Shown one piece after another: positions 32,630-42,115 of a stretch of 64,000 bases of DNA. A program made the position numbers and the translations under genes. Numbering within the stretch: position 1 is the first letter of the stretch; every line of letters starts with the position of its first letter. The notes beneath the pieces were generated by a model that was given only the letters and a program-made list of their open reading frames with translations, was not told where the DNA came from and made no database searches. Origin of the DNA: an uncultured Pelagibacteraceae bacterium (GTDB lineage Bacteria > Pseudomonadota > Alphaproteobacteria > Pelagibacterales > Pelagibacteraceae); NCBI GenBank assembly GCA_902599495.1, contig CACKFY010000004.1, positions 1 through 64,000 of the forward strand, in the 5' to 3' direction.

Positions 32630-33350
32630 AATTATTAGCTACCAACCATTTGTTTGTTTCCTTGAGACCGCCAAAAGTATAAATATGAAAGTGTTTTGTA
32701 ACTTTCTTTAAGCTATTTATCAATTCGCTAGGGTCTCTAGGCTTCAATAAATCTAAAGCTTTACTCGTATTAGATTTAAGAAAATTTATAGAATTTTTTG
32801 CCCCAACAATACTCGCAAACTTTAATAAGCTGCTTATTTTTAAGGGACCAGTAATTCCAACATGAACTGGAAGAGTTTGTTTTGAAATAAAATTAGCTAT
32901 TACTATTGGATCCAAGAGCCACTGCGTTACTATATAATCTGCGAGAGGAGTTTTTTCTTTCATAGCTTTTTCTAATTCTGAGTCGGATATATCAGGGGAA
33001 CCCTCAGGGTGTCCAGCAATTCCTATCTTCATCCCTTGAAATAATCCCGTCTCAAGTAATTGCAACGAGCAGTGGTATTCCCCTACAGGTTCTCTCCCTC
33101 CACCAATTACTAAAGCTTGATTTACGCCTGAATCTTTACACATTTTTACATAGTCCTTTAACTCATTTAAATCCTTTACAGATCTCGCAGGGAAATGTGG
33201 TATTGGATTGTACCCAGAACGAACTAGCTCATCAGCTTTACGAGCTACTTCTCGATAGTCGGTTCCCGGAAGCATCGTTACATAAACATCTTTTAATCCA
33301 GGTAAGACTGATAAGTCAGTTTTTGATGTAATTTCTAATGAAAATTTCAT
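32613..33350 (-). CDS. Short methylenetetrahydrofolate reductase (MetF)-like protein
   Basis: 245 aa; LSVLPGLKDVYVTMLPGTDYREVARKADELVRSGYNPIPHFPARSVKD, GIAGHPEGSPD, LPVHVGITGP MTHFR-family motifs. Confidence 0.78.
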   Translation of the reverse strand: MKFSLEITSKTDLSVLPGLKDVYVTMLPGTDYREVARKADELVRSGYNPIPHFPARSVKDLNELKDYVKMCKDSGVNQALVIGGGREPVGEYHCSLQLLETGLFQGMKIGIAGHPEGSPDISDSELEKAMKEKTPLADYIVTQWLLDPIVIANFISKQTLPVHVGITGPLKISSLLKFASIVGAKNSINFLKSNTSKALDLLKPRDPSELINSLKKVTKHFHIYTFGGLKETNKWLVANNYAKEK

Positions 33351-33362
33351 TGCCCTATTTAA

Positions 33363-34433
33363 TTAAAAACATACTAAATGGTCAATAAAAATGGGAGTTT
33401 TAATACCAAACTTTTCAGATTTTTCATGTTGGTGAATATGATGGGAATGTACGAAAACCGGTATATGTTCACCTTTTTGCGTCTTTAACGTGTAAATAAA
33501 ATTAGTTCCTCTAAACTTTCTATCAACTACCTCTAATTTTAATTTACTTTGATCGTCATGTATTAAATCTTCTGGTTGCAATAGAAGTTTAACACTTTTT
33601 CCTTTGGGGTAATTTTTTAGTAATTTCCCTCTTATTTCACCTAACTCATTATGCTGTAAACTATGTACAGCGCAATCATTGGTTAATACTTTTACATCTA
33701 CAAAAACTCCTTTATTTAAAAATTTTGCAACTTCTAAAGAATTTGGTTCATGATGAACATTGTAAGGAACATCATATTGTTTAAGCTCTTGATTTAGAAT
33801 TATTCCGCAGCGATCTGCCAAAGAAAATGCTTCGTAGGAATCGTGAGTAACAATTATTGTTGTTAAATTAATTTTTTTTAATAGTTTTTTTACTGAATAT
33901 TGTATTTCTTCCTTCAAATTTTGATCAATATTTGAAAAAGGTTCATCCAATAATAATAAATCCGGTTTAGACATTAATGATCTTGCTAAAGATACTCGTT
34001 GAGCTTCGCCAGCACTTATTTGGTGGGGAAATTTTTCTAAAATTGGTTCAATATGAAGTAATTTAATTATGTCGTCTGTTTCATATGAAAAGCCATTACC
34101 ATTAGATCTTTTTTTTCCGAAATTTATATTGTCAATTACTTTATAATTTGGAAATAAAGAATTGTCTTGAAATGATAAAGCTATATTTCTCTTCTCTGGT
34201 TCTACATGAACATCTTCTGAGGATATTAATTTATCTTTTAAAAAAATCTCTCCGGTACTTAGTTTTTGCAATCCAGCAATAGTTCTTAATATTGTTGTTT
34301 TACCAACACCAGAAGGACCTAATAAAGAAACAATTTCACCTTTTTTTTCTATTTTAAGGTTTACATTGTTAACTTTATTTTTTTCACTCGCAATAAAATT
34401 ACCATCTTTAATTTCAAAAAATCGATTTGACAT
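33363..34433 (-). CDS. fbpC: Iron(III) ABC transporter ATP-binding protein
   Basis: GPSGVGKTTILRTIAGLQ, ISAGEAQRVSLARSLMSKPDLLLLDEPFSNID; follows an FbpB-type permease. Confidence 0.85.
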   Translation of the reverse strand: MSNRFFEIKDGNFIASEKNKVNNVNLKIEKKGEIVSLLGPSGVGKTTILRTIAGLQKLSTGEIFLKDKLISSEDVHVEPEKRNIALSFQDNSLFPNYKVIDNINFGKKRSNGNGFSYETDDIIKLLHIEPILEKFPHQISAGEAQRVSLARSLMSKPDLLLLDEPFSNIDQNLKEEIQYSVKKLLKKINLTTIIVTHDSYEAFSLADRCGIILNQELKQYDVPYNVHHEPNSLEVAKFLNKGVFVDVKVLTNDCAVHSLQHNELGEIRGKLLKNYPKGKSVKLLLQPEDLIHDDQSKLKLEVVDRKFRGTNFIYTLKTQKGEHIPVFVHSHHIHQHEKSEKFGIKTPIFIDHLVCF

Positions 34434-34446
34434 TTTTTTGATTATA

Positions 34447-36063
34447 TTAGTTTTTTTGTGAAAGTATATATTTTGAAGAAAATATTATGAGGATAGTTGC
34501 CCAACTTATAAGAAATAAAGAAGGTAATGCCGCAGCCTCTAATAAATCCTGAGAGGCATAGACATATGCTTGTGTAGCAAAAGTCTCAAAATTGAAAGGT
34601 CTTAATATCATAGTAATTGGTAACTCTTTTATAATTTCTAAAGATATGAGCACAACTATTAAAATTATATTGTTTTTTAAATACGGAACATGAATGCTAG
34701 AAAAAGTTTTAATTTTTGAATACCCAAGTAAATACGCGCTTTCATCTATTGAATTATTTATTTTCTCATAACTAGATTTAATTCCATTAAAAGAAAGGGA
34801 AAAAAATCTTATAAAGTATGCTAAAATTAAACCGAATATAGATCCTATAAATATTTTTTTTGTACTTCCTAAATTTGTACTTTCACTTAAAAATTCACTA
34901 AGATTGCTAAATAAAGTTATAAAGGCTACGGCTAAAATCACTCCCGGAATTGCATACCCTGAAATTGAGAAATTGGTTAAATAATTTAAAATTTTGCTTT
35001 TGGATATCCTGCTTCCATAATTGATAAATAATGAAATAAATACTAATACTATACTAGCAAGACCTACCAAATACATTGTATTTAAATTTATTTTCAAAAT
35101 ATTAATGTCTTGGATATATTTTGGAAACTTCAAAGTCCAATAGATCATCTGTGAAACTGGAAAAATAAAACTTATAAAAAATACTAAAAAGCAAAAAGAA
35201 AAAGCTAGTAAAGATTTTTTCCCACTAAGTTTAATCTTATTAATTGGTTTAAAGCCTCTTCCTGGTTGGTGATACCTTGCCTCTTTTCTTGAATAAATTT
35301 CTATGGATAAAAGAATTAAAATAAATAATAATAATATGAAAGAAATTTGATTGGCTGTATTTAGATCATCAAACGACAGCCAAGAGTTATAAATTCCCGT
35401 AGTTAATGTTGAAACACTAAAAATTGATACTGTTCCAAAATCAGACAAACATTCCATGGCAACTAATGCTAAACCGGCAATAATTGCTGGTCTGGCTGAA
35501 GGTAAAATAATCTTAAATAGAGTTTCTTTCTCAGATAAACCTAAATTTTGTCCCACCTCTATATAATTGTTTGATTGAAAGAAAAATGATGATCTTGTTA
35601 ATACGTATACATAAGGGAACAAAGAAAAACTAATAGCTATAATTGATCCTAATATTCCATCTAATTTAGGTATATGTGGGTTATAATTATATTCACCAAA
35701 TATATTCGTGAGTATTGTATAAGCAGTTCCAAAATTTTCAAAAAAAGCGATTATTGAAAAAGCAAATATATAGCCTGGTATTGCAAACGCTAAAATTAAA
35801 GCCCAACTAAAAAAATTACATAATGGAAATTCATAAAATGATATAAAATAAGCTGAAATAACACCTAATAAAAGAGTTATAAGCAAAACAGAAATTAAAA
35901 TTGTTAAAGAATTATTTATATATTCAAAAAGAAATGTGTTTTTTAATACAGTAAAATAATTACTTGTTTCAGAAAAAAAACTAAAAAATACAGTGATAAT
36001 TGGCATTGCAACTATTAATGCAATAGCTAATGAGCTGAAAAACCAGAAGTTATATTTAGTCAT
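34447..36063 (-). CDS. fbpB: Iron(III) ABC transporter permease (fused double permease domain)
   Basis: 538 aa, two BPD permease repeats (EVGQNLGLSEKETLFKIILPSARPAIIAGLALVAME; LKNNIILIVVLISLEIIKELPITMILRPFNFET). Confidence 0.88.
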   Translation of the reverse strand: MTKYNFWFFSSLAIALIVAMPIITVFFSFFSETSNYFTVLKNTFLFEYINNSLTILISVLLITLLLGVISAYFISFYEFPLCNFFSWALILAFAIPGYIFAFSIIAFFENFGTAYTILTNIFGEYNYNPHIPKLDGILGSIIAISFSLFPYVYVLTRSSFFFQSNNYIEVGQNLGLSEKETLFKIILPSARPAIIAGLALVAMECLSDFGTVSIFSVSTLTTGIYNSWLSFDDLNTANQISFILLLFILILLSIEIYSRKEARYHQPGRGFKPINKIKLSGKKSLLAFSFCFLVFFISFIFPVSQMIYWTLKFPKYIQDINILKINLNTMYLVGLASIVLVFISLFINYGSRISKSKILNYLTNFSISGYAIPGVILAVAFITLFSNLSEFLSESTNLGSTKKIFIGSIFGLILAYFIRFFSLSFNGIKSSYEKINNSIDESAYLLGYSKIKTFSSIHVPYLKNNIILIVVLISLEIIKELPITMILRPFNFETFATQAYVYASQDLLEAAALPSLFLISWATILIIFSSKYILSQKN

Positions 36064-36228
36064 TTATTTTTTTGAATTAATCTTATTTTTAAGTGGAAAG
36101 AATATTTGTTTTGCCTCTTCGAAACTTAATTTTTTTGGGTCTCTATTTTCAAGTTGATTTTGCATACTCTTAGCATCATCATTACAGGTTTTGCAGCCCT
36201 TTTTACAAGTATTTAATTTATTTTTCAT
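36064..36228 (-). CDS. 54-aa Cys-rich small protein in the iron ABC operon
   Basis: Below track cutoff. Reverse complement reads MKNKLNTCKKGCKTCNDDAKSMQNQLENRDPKKLSFEEAKQIFFPLKNKINSKK stop; abuts the fbpB ATG. Confidence 0.65.
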   Translation of the reverse strand: MKNKLNTCKKGCKTCNDDAKSMQNQLENRDPKKLSFEEAKQIFFPLKNKINSKK

Positions 36229-36236
36229 TATTTAAT

Positions 36237-36263
36237 ATTCATGGCACTTTTAATGCCATGAAT
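36237..36263 (-). promoter_or_regulatory. Hairpin between fbpA-like gene and downstream iron operon genes
   Basis: ATTCATGGCA-CTTTTAA-TGCCATGAAT, perfect 10-bp stem; no strong T-tract, so possibly mRNA 3'-end stabiliser. Confidence 0.6.
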
Positions 36264-36276
36264 TATTTATTAACAA

Positions 36277-37287
36277 CTATTTCCAACCAGCTGTTGTCAT
36301 TACTTCTAATGCATCAGCTTGTCTTTTTCCGTAATTAACGACTTTAGTTTTAAGATCTTGTTTAAAATCTAAACCCATATTAACTACTAATGGATGAGGT
36401 GAAACACCTGCTATCATTGGATATTCAAAAGTATTGTTAACAATATGCTCTTGCGCTTCTTGACTTAGTAAGAACTCTACAAGCTTAATTGCATTAGCTT
36501 TGTTAGGGGCTCCTTTTACTAAACCTGCACCACTGATATTCATATGTGTTCCTCTACCATCCTGATTAGGGAAGAAAGGTTTTACTTTTTTTGCTGCAGC
36601 TTGTTGCTCAGCACCTTTTTTACCTGATAACATAAGAGCTAAGTAGTATGTATTAGCTACTGCAATATCAGCTTCTCCTGCTGCTACAGCTAGTATTTGT
36701 GCTCTGTCATTACCTTTTGGAGATCTAGCCATATTCGAAACCATTCCTTTTGACCACTCTGCTACTTTACCTTTTCCATTATTTTTAATTAATGAAGCAA
36801 CCAGTGATTGGTTATAAATATTGTTAGAAGCTCTTATAACTAATCTGCCTTTCCATTTAGGATCAGCTAAACTTTCATAAGTCAGACCTCTTAACTCTGC
36901 ACCTGTAACTCTCTCTGGAGCAAAATAAACTATTCTTGCTCTTTTAGCTATTCCAACCCATTTAGAAGTTCTGAAATTACTCGGAACTGCTGACTTTATT
37001 GCGTTACTTGTTAAGCCTCCTTGTAAGTTAGCTGCAAATGCGCCAAGTCTACCTGCATCAGCTGTTATATATAAGTCTGCTGTGCCGCCCTCTGCGATTA
37101 TTCTTTTCTCTAATGCGCCTGATTTTCCAGATACAACATTTACTTTTATTCCTGTTTTAGCTGTAAATTTTTCATACAATTGAACATCTGAATCATAATG
37201 TCTTGCACTGAATATATTTACTTCGTTAGCTAAAAGATTTCCAAAAACAAAAAATAATGCTGAAACTGCTAATATTATTTTTCTCAT
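36277..37287 (-). CDS. fbpA: Iron(III) ABC transporter substrate-binding protein
   Basis: NEVNIFSARHYDSDVQLYEKFTAKTGIKVNVVSGKSGALEKRIIAEG FutA/FbpA/IdiA family; signal peptide. Confidence 0.9.
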   Translation of the reverse strand: MRKIILAVSALFFVFGNLLANEVNIFSARHYDSDVQLYEKFTAKTGIKVNVVSGKSGALEKRIIAEGGTADLYITADAGRLGAFAANLQGGLTSNAIKSAVPSNFRTSKWVGIAKRARIVYFAPERVTGAELRGLTYESLADPKWKGRLVIRASNNIYNQSLVASLIKNNGKGKVAEWSKGMVSNMARSPKGNDRAQILAVAAGEADIAVANTYYLALMLSGKKGAEQQAAAKKVKPFFPNQDGRGTHMNISGAGLVKGAPNKANAIKLVEFLLSQEAQEHIVNNTFEYPMIAGVSPHPLVVNMGLDFKQDLKTKVVNYGKRQADALEVMTTAGWK

Positions 37288-37328
37288 TTATCTCCCTCGT
37301 TAGTTTTGCGAATGGTTCTCAATTATCT

Positions 37329-37353
37329 GAGAATGAGAATAATTATCATTATC
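37329..37353. promoter_or_regulatory. Fur-box-like site upstream of fbpA
   Basis: GAGAATGAGAATAATTATCATTATC closely matches the classical GATAATGATAATCATTATC Fur consensus and lies about 40 bp upstream of the start codon. Confidence 0.7.
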
Positions 37354-37392
37354 AATAATGTCGCACCTTCTACGGGAAAATGATTTAATTAA

Positions 37393-37551
37393 TTATTTTT
37401 TGATTAAAGTTTTCTTCTTGAACAGATAGTAGAAGTCTGACTGAAGGTTATTTTTAGGCTTGAGTAAACTAGTTTTTAGCTTACCGTACTTTAGCTCTTT
37501 GGCATTTTTTATTCTTGAAGCTAAGATTCTCATATGGATAGAATCTATCAT
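37393..37551 (-). CDS. Possible 52-aa basic small protein
   Basis: Reverse complement reads MIDSIHMRILASRIKNAKELKYGKLKTSLLKPKNNLQSDFYYLFKKKTLIKK stop, in an otherwise empty intergenic region. Confidence 0.35.
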   Translation of the reverse strand: MIDSIHMRILASRIKNAKELKYGKLKTSLLKPKNNLQSDFYYLFKKKTLIKK

Positions 37552-37604
37552 AAGTTGAGCTAAGCACAACCAAAGATTGTTTCATTTTGGGCCCTTTTTA
37601 TATA

Positions 37605-37619
37605 TGTTATATTATAACG
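37605..37619. promoter_or_regulatory. Zur-box-like palindrome upstream of the SBF transporter gene
   Basis: TGTTATATTATAACG; contains GTTATATTATAAC as in the two znu sites. Confidence 0.7.
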
Positions 37620-37631
37620 TCAGAGGAATAA

Positions 37632-38477
37632 GTGGAAATTGCAAAAAGTATAGCGCCGATATGTTTAGCAATAATTATGTTCGGTCTTGGACTAGGTTTA
37701 ACAGCTCAAGATTTTTTAAGGGTAGTAAAAAATCCTAAAGATTTTCTTATAGGCTTTTTATCACAAGTTATTCTTCTTCCTATAGTAGCTATTATCTTAA
37801 TAAGTTTAATTTCGTTACCTGTAGAAATTGCTATGGGTGTTATGGTTATTGCGGCGGCACCAGGTGGAGTAACTTCAAACATATTAACTAAATTTGCTGA
37901 TGGAGATGTTGCTTTATCAGTAACATTAACTGCTGTTGTAAGCTTACTAAGTATAATTATTGTCCCTTTGATAGTGTTTAATTCAGCTAATTATTTAGGT
38001 ATTGAAATAGTTAAAGAAATTTCAATGCTAAATATTGCGCTTAAAATGTTTTTTGTAGTAACCGTGCCAGTGCTTTTTGGAATGATTGTTAGAAGTTTAA
38101 TGACTGATTTTATAATATCTAAAACTTTATTAGTTCAAAGGCTATCAGTAATATTATTTTTAATTGTTTTTATATCTATTTGGGTTGAGGAATGGGACAG
38201 AATAATTAGTTTTATTACAAGAGCAGGTTTAATAGCTTTTATCCTTAACATTACAATGATTTTTGCCGGTTATTACATTGCTAAATTTTTGGCATCAGGA
38301 ATTGCTCAGAGAAAGTGTATTTCTCTTGAATGCGGTTTACAAAATGGAACGTTAGCTGTGTTTGTAGCAACTCAATTATTTGATGATATTGTGTTTATGG
38401 TTCCTACAGCTGCATATGCATTAATTATGTTTGTAACATCGATTGTTTTTGTTTTGGTTGTAAGAAAAATTAACTAA
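37632..38477 (+). CDS. Bile acid:sodium symporter (SBF/BASS) family transporter
   Basis: IMFGLGLGLTAQDFLRVVKNPKDFLIGFLSQ, AAAPGGVTSNILTKFADGDVALSVTLTA, ECGLQNGTLAVFVA; GTG start preceded by AGAGGAA. Confidence 0.88.
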   Translation: MEIAKSIAPICLAIIMFGLGLGLTAQDFLRVVKNPKDFLIGFLSQVILLPIVAIILISLISLPVEIAMGVMVIAAAPGGVTSNILTKFADGDVALSVTLTAVVSLLSIIIVPLIVFNSANYLGIEIVKEISMLNIALKMFFVVTVPVLFGMIVRSLMTDFIISKTLLVQRLSVILFLIVFISIWVEEWDRIISFITRAGLIAFILNITMIFAGYYIAKFLASGIAQRKCISLECGLQNGTLAVFVATQLFDDIVFMVPTAAYALIMFVTSIVFVLVVRKIN

Positions 38478-39028
38478 TTTGTATAAGGTTTTCTACTAAA
38501 GATTTTTCTCACGTACGGTTCAAAGTCTTTTAAGGATAAAGATTTGTAATTAGGGTCAAAAGATTTTTGATCCCAATTTTCGCAAAATTTTACAGTATCA
38601 TTAAAATATTTATGATCTTTGTATTTATCTCTAGCATTTTTATTTCCACCTAAATGATGTGCGTAATAATACATTTGAAAAATTCCATGCTTTTCGACAA
38701 TCCAATGAGTTTTTTCACTTACGTATGGTTTTAAAACAGCTGCTGCATATTCAGAATGATTTAATGGTGCTAATTCATCACCAATATCGTGTAATAAAGC
38801 TGCTACTATCATTTCATCGCTTGCGCCATCTTTTAAAGCCCTTGTTGCAGCTTGTAATGAATGTTCTAAACGAGATACTTGATATCCTTCTAAGGTTTCA
38901 GTTAAGGTGCTCATAAAGTTTAATATTCTATCAGCTGTTCCTTTAACAAACTTTTGTTCATGTTTATCTAAAAGAAGATAATCCTCTTTTGTCCCTTTCT
39001 TCATTTCTTTAAAACTTACTTTACTCAT
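38474..39028 (-). CDS. HD-domain mixed-valent diiron oxygenase-like protein (TmpB/PhnZ-like)
   Basis: LEHSLQAATRALKDGASDEMIVAALLHDIGDELAPLNHSEYAAAVLKPYVSEKTHWIVEKHG; 4-bp overlap with the upstream dioxygenase gene. Confidence 0.75.
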   Translation of the reverse strand: MSKVSFKEMKKGTKEDYLLLDKHEQKFVKGTADRILNFMSTLTETLEGYQVSRLEHSLQAATRALKDGASDEMIVAALLHDIGDELAPLNHSEYAAAVLKPYVSEKTHWIVEKHGIFQMYYYAHHLGGNKNARDKYKDHKYFNDTVKFCENWDQKSFDPNYKSLSLKDFEPYVRKIFSRKPYTN

Positions 39029-40119
39029 GAGTTAGCCTCTAATTTTTTCATTTTACTCTCAACGGAGTCGTGCTCAATGTAACAACCTTGTAAATGTCTT
39101 TCTCCAACGCTCATATCGTATTTTGTCCGACCATGAAGAGTTCTGTAGTTATCCATTAGCATCATATCCCCTGGAGACAATTTAAATTCAATCATGAACT
39201 TTTTTGAATTACATAGTTTTATAAATAAAGATCTTGCTTTATAAAATTGATCTAACTTATCTTTTTTAAATACCTGAACATAATCCAGTCTTGGACTTAA
39301 TCTCACCCTTTTAATTGTATTATCACTATCCAATTGTATCGTTTCACCCCAATTTTCAAGGTAAGTATTTTTATCTTGATAAGAGAATCTTATTTTAACA
39401 CTACTTAATATTTTAAAATATTTTGGATATTTTTTTCTCATGTATTCTACAACAGCAAATCCATCTGTAAGAGTTGAATGACCTCCTATACTGTCATTTT
39501 TTAAACAATGAAGAATTTGTATACCGGGTATAGGTCTTCTGTATGGGTTATCGGTATGAGCTGCTAAAGCATGTGATGTGTAGGCTAAATCGCTCGCTTT
39601 CCTTACGGATCTTACATTAAACAACTTACCGAAATTAGTTTTTCTCAATATTCCTAAAGAATTTGCGAAATTTAAAATATAGTTTTTTTTAACTGGTGTT
39701 TTTTTTATGATGGAAAAGCCGAATTTATAAAAATCTTTAATAACTTTTAATCCCCTTTTTGAATTAAATAAATTTTTTTCATATTTGTATATTGGCTTAT
39801 ATTTTATATTTGAGTTCCAAAGTTTTAAGTTTTTTTGAAAAGAATTTTTATTAATTTCGTTAATTAAATCCTTAATAAAATAATCTGATTGCACACCATC
39901 ACTAAACTTGATATTCAAAAATTTATTTTTTATTAGTGCGCGCTCAATTTTGATATTTTTCTTTATTTTTGATGGGTCATATAACCTTTGCCCATTGTTT
40001 TTATCAAAGTATTTAGCGTCAGTTACTCTTTCTCTTAACCACATAGGGTGGATAACCATATTGTTATTATATCCTGAAACCAGTATTTTTTTCTTATTTT
40101 TAGCGACTCCTAATTTCAT
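39025..40119 (-). CDS. Fe(II)/2-oxoglutarate dioxygenase, gamma-butyrobetaine hydroxylase/TmpA-like
   Basis: N-terminal HPMWLRERVTDAKYFDKNNGQRLYDPS; AAHTDNPYRRPIPGIQILHCLKND; MLMDNYRTLHGRTKYD (HxD...H). Confidence 0.78.
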   Translation of the reverse strand: MKLGVAKNKKKILVSGYNNNMVIHPMWLRERVTDAKYFDKNNGQRLYDPSKIKKNIKIERALIKNKFLNIKFSDGVQSDYFIKDLINEINKNSFQKNLKLWNSNIKYKPIYKYEKNLFNSKRGLKVIKDFYKFGFSIIKKTPVKKNYILNFANSLGILRKTNFGKLFNVRSVRKASDLAYTSHALAAHTDNPYRRPIPGIQILHCLKNDSIGGHSTLTDGFAVVEYMRKKYPKYFKILSSVKIRFSYQDKNTYLENWGETIQLDSDNTIKRVRLSPRLDYVQVFKKDKLDQFYKARSLFIKLCNSKKFMIEFKLSPGDMMLMDNYRTLHGRTKYDMSVGERHLQGCYIEHDSVESKMKKLEANS

Positions 40120-40162
40120 ATTAGAAGATTACATCACTTGATAAAATTTGGATATAAATAAA

Positions 40163-41029
40163 TTAACGAGATTTAATATTGTCTTGTGGAATAATTTTCT
40201 GTGTAATTCTGTCTAATATTATGGCTAATATAACAATACCTGTTCCTCCAACCACAGCACCGCCTATATCTAATCTACCCAGTGCAACATATACGGTTAA
40301 TCCTAAACCCCCTGCTCCAATTAGTGCGGCTATAACTACCATAGATAAAGCTAACATTAATGTTTGGTTAACTCCGGCCATTATAGTTTTCATAGCCAAA
40401 GGAATTTCTATTTTTGTTAGTATTAAGAACCGTGATAAACCTAAGCTAGCACCAGCTTCTTTAAATCCTTTTCCTACTTGTCTTATTCCTAAATTTGTTA
40501 ATCTAACAATTGGTGGCAAAGCAAACACAATAGTTGCAACTACACCCGGCGTCAGACCCACGCCAAATAACATTACAACAGGAATTAAATAGACAAAACT
40601 TGGTATTGTTTGCATTATATCAAGAATAGGCCTTAATATAGTTTCAAATAAATTACTTCTAGAAGCTACAATGCCTAAAGGTATTCCAATTAGCATACAA
40701 AAGATAACTGCTGTGAAAATCATTGCTAAAGTTGTCATTGTTTCTTGCCACAAATCAACAAGGTCAATAAAAATTAAACTTAATGCTGATAATAATGCAA
40801 ATTTTAATCCATTGGTTTTGAATGCAAAAGCCATGAATATTAAAATTACTATCGGAAATGGTATGAAATTAAATAATGTGTCTAAACCGTTTAGTACTGA
40901 GTCTATCGGTGCGGATAATTTTTTAAAGAGTGGTCGTTGCATGAACAACCACTCCTTAATATGTTTTTCAATCCATTCTGCTATTGGAACGTATACTTCG
41001 TAGTCAGATGGTGAAAGTTTTAAGCTCAC
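40163..41029 (-). CDS. Glycine betaine/proline-type ABC transporter permease (ProW-like)
   Basis: GIPLGIVASRSNLFETILRPILDIMQTIPSFVYLIPVVMLFGVG; EAGASLGLSRFLILTKIEIPLAMKTIMAGVNQTLMLALSMVVIAALIGAGGLG. Confidence 0.9.
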   Translation of the reverse strand: MSLKLSPSDYEVYVPIAEWIEKHIKEWLFMQRPLFKKLSAPIDSVLNGLDTLFNFIPFPIVILIFMAFAFKTNGLKFALLSALSLIFIDLVDLWQETMTTLAMIFTAVIFCMLIGIPLGIVASRSNLFETILRPILDIMQTIPSFVYLIPVVMLFGVGLTPGVVATIVFALPPIVRLTNLGIRQVGKGFKEAGASLGLSRFLILTKIEIPLAMKTIMAGVNQTLMLALSMVVIAALIGAGGLGLTVYVALGRLDIGGAVVGGTGIVILAIILDRITQKIIPQDNIKSR

Positions 41030-41040
41030 TTACCTAAAAC

Positions 41041-41982
41041 TTATTTTATCCAACTGTCGAACGTACTTTGGTTCGCTTTAATCCACTCCTTAGCATGCTT
41101 CTTGATTGCTCTTTCGCTTTTCTCACCAGCATTCATCTTCATGTTTTGTGCTGCGATATCCGCTAGTGGAATAGATGCTTTTGAAAGCATTTTTTTCACT
41201 TTTGGATTAGCTTTTAAGAAATCAGAGTTAGCTGCTGGACGTATATCATCAGCACCAAAACCCATATTTATTTTAGATTTTGTTGCATTAGATACTGCTA
41301 CTTTTTTTGTAGCGCTGTAAGGAACTTCTATCCAAACAACATCTTGTCCAAGTTTTAAAGCACCAACTGTCCAATTCGGCGTCCAAGTATAAAATAATAC
41401 TGGTTTACCGTTTTTGTATTTTGCAACTACGTCAGCCATAGATGCTGAATAGTCAGCTTTTACTGGATTAATAAAGTCACCTAAACCTAATTCAGCAAAG
41501 TGTTTTGTGATTTGCTTCTCACATCCCCAACCTGGAGGGCAAGCTACCATGTCTGCTTTACCGTCACCATTTGAGTCAAATTTTGCTGCGTGTTTTTTAA
41601 TATCCATTACGCTTTTGATACCAAGGCTGTCAGCTGATTTTTTGTCGATAAGGTAACCTTGTAAGCCACCTTTTTTCATTACATAACCAACTTTTTTAAC
41701 TTTACCTTTAGCTTCTTTGATATATCCATCATGAGTTCCAAACCATCCGTTTACCCATAGGTCAAGATCTCCTGCTGCCGCTGCAACGTAAAATACTGAA
41801 GGCTTAATTGCTTTAGGCTCAGTTACTTTGTAGCCCATTTTTTCCAAAGCTTGTTTGTATATTTCAGCTTGGAAATAACCAGTATCCCAGTTTGCTTTAG
41901 CCATTTTGATTTCGTTAGCATTAACTGCTTTTGTTATGAACAAAGCTGCAATCAAAGCAACGATAATTTTAAAATGTTTCAT
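41041..41982 (-). CDS. Glycine betaine-type ABC substrate-binding protein (ProX-like), copy 2
   Basis: NEIKMAKANWDTGYFQAEIYKQALEKMGYKVTEPKAIKPSVFYVAAAAGDLDLWVNGWFGTH; signal peptide. Confidence 0.9.
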   Translation of the reverse strand: MKHFKIIVALIAALFITKAVNANEIKMAKANWDTGYFQAEIYKQALEKMGYKVTEPKAIKPSVFYVAAAAGDLDLWVNGWFGTHDGYIKEAKGKVKKVGYVMKKGGLQGYLIDKKSADSLGIKSVMDIKKHAAKFDSNGDGKADMVACPPGWGCEKQITKHFAELGLGDFINPVKADYSASMADVVAKYKNGKPVLFYTWTPNWTVGALKLGQDVVWIEVPYSATKKVAVSNATKSKINMGFGADDIRPAANSDFLKANPKVKKMLSKASIPLADIAAQNMKMNAGEKSERAIKKHAKEWIKANQSTFDSWIK

Positions 41983-42115
41983 GTATACTCCTTATTTTTT
42001 TGAAAAAACTAGCATGTATAATTATTAAATGTAACCGTAATACAACTAAAAGGTGAGTTTTATTAAAAAAACTGAGGTAAATATTGATTAATTTGAGTTT
42101 TATTTTGAAATTAAA

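Noticed and set aside
40179-40592. 137-aa plus-strand ORF
   Set aside because: Antisense to the ProW-like permease; Pro/Thr/Ile-rich composition reflects the reverse complement of a membrane protein gene.
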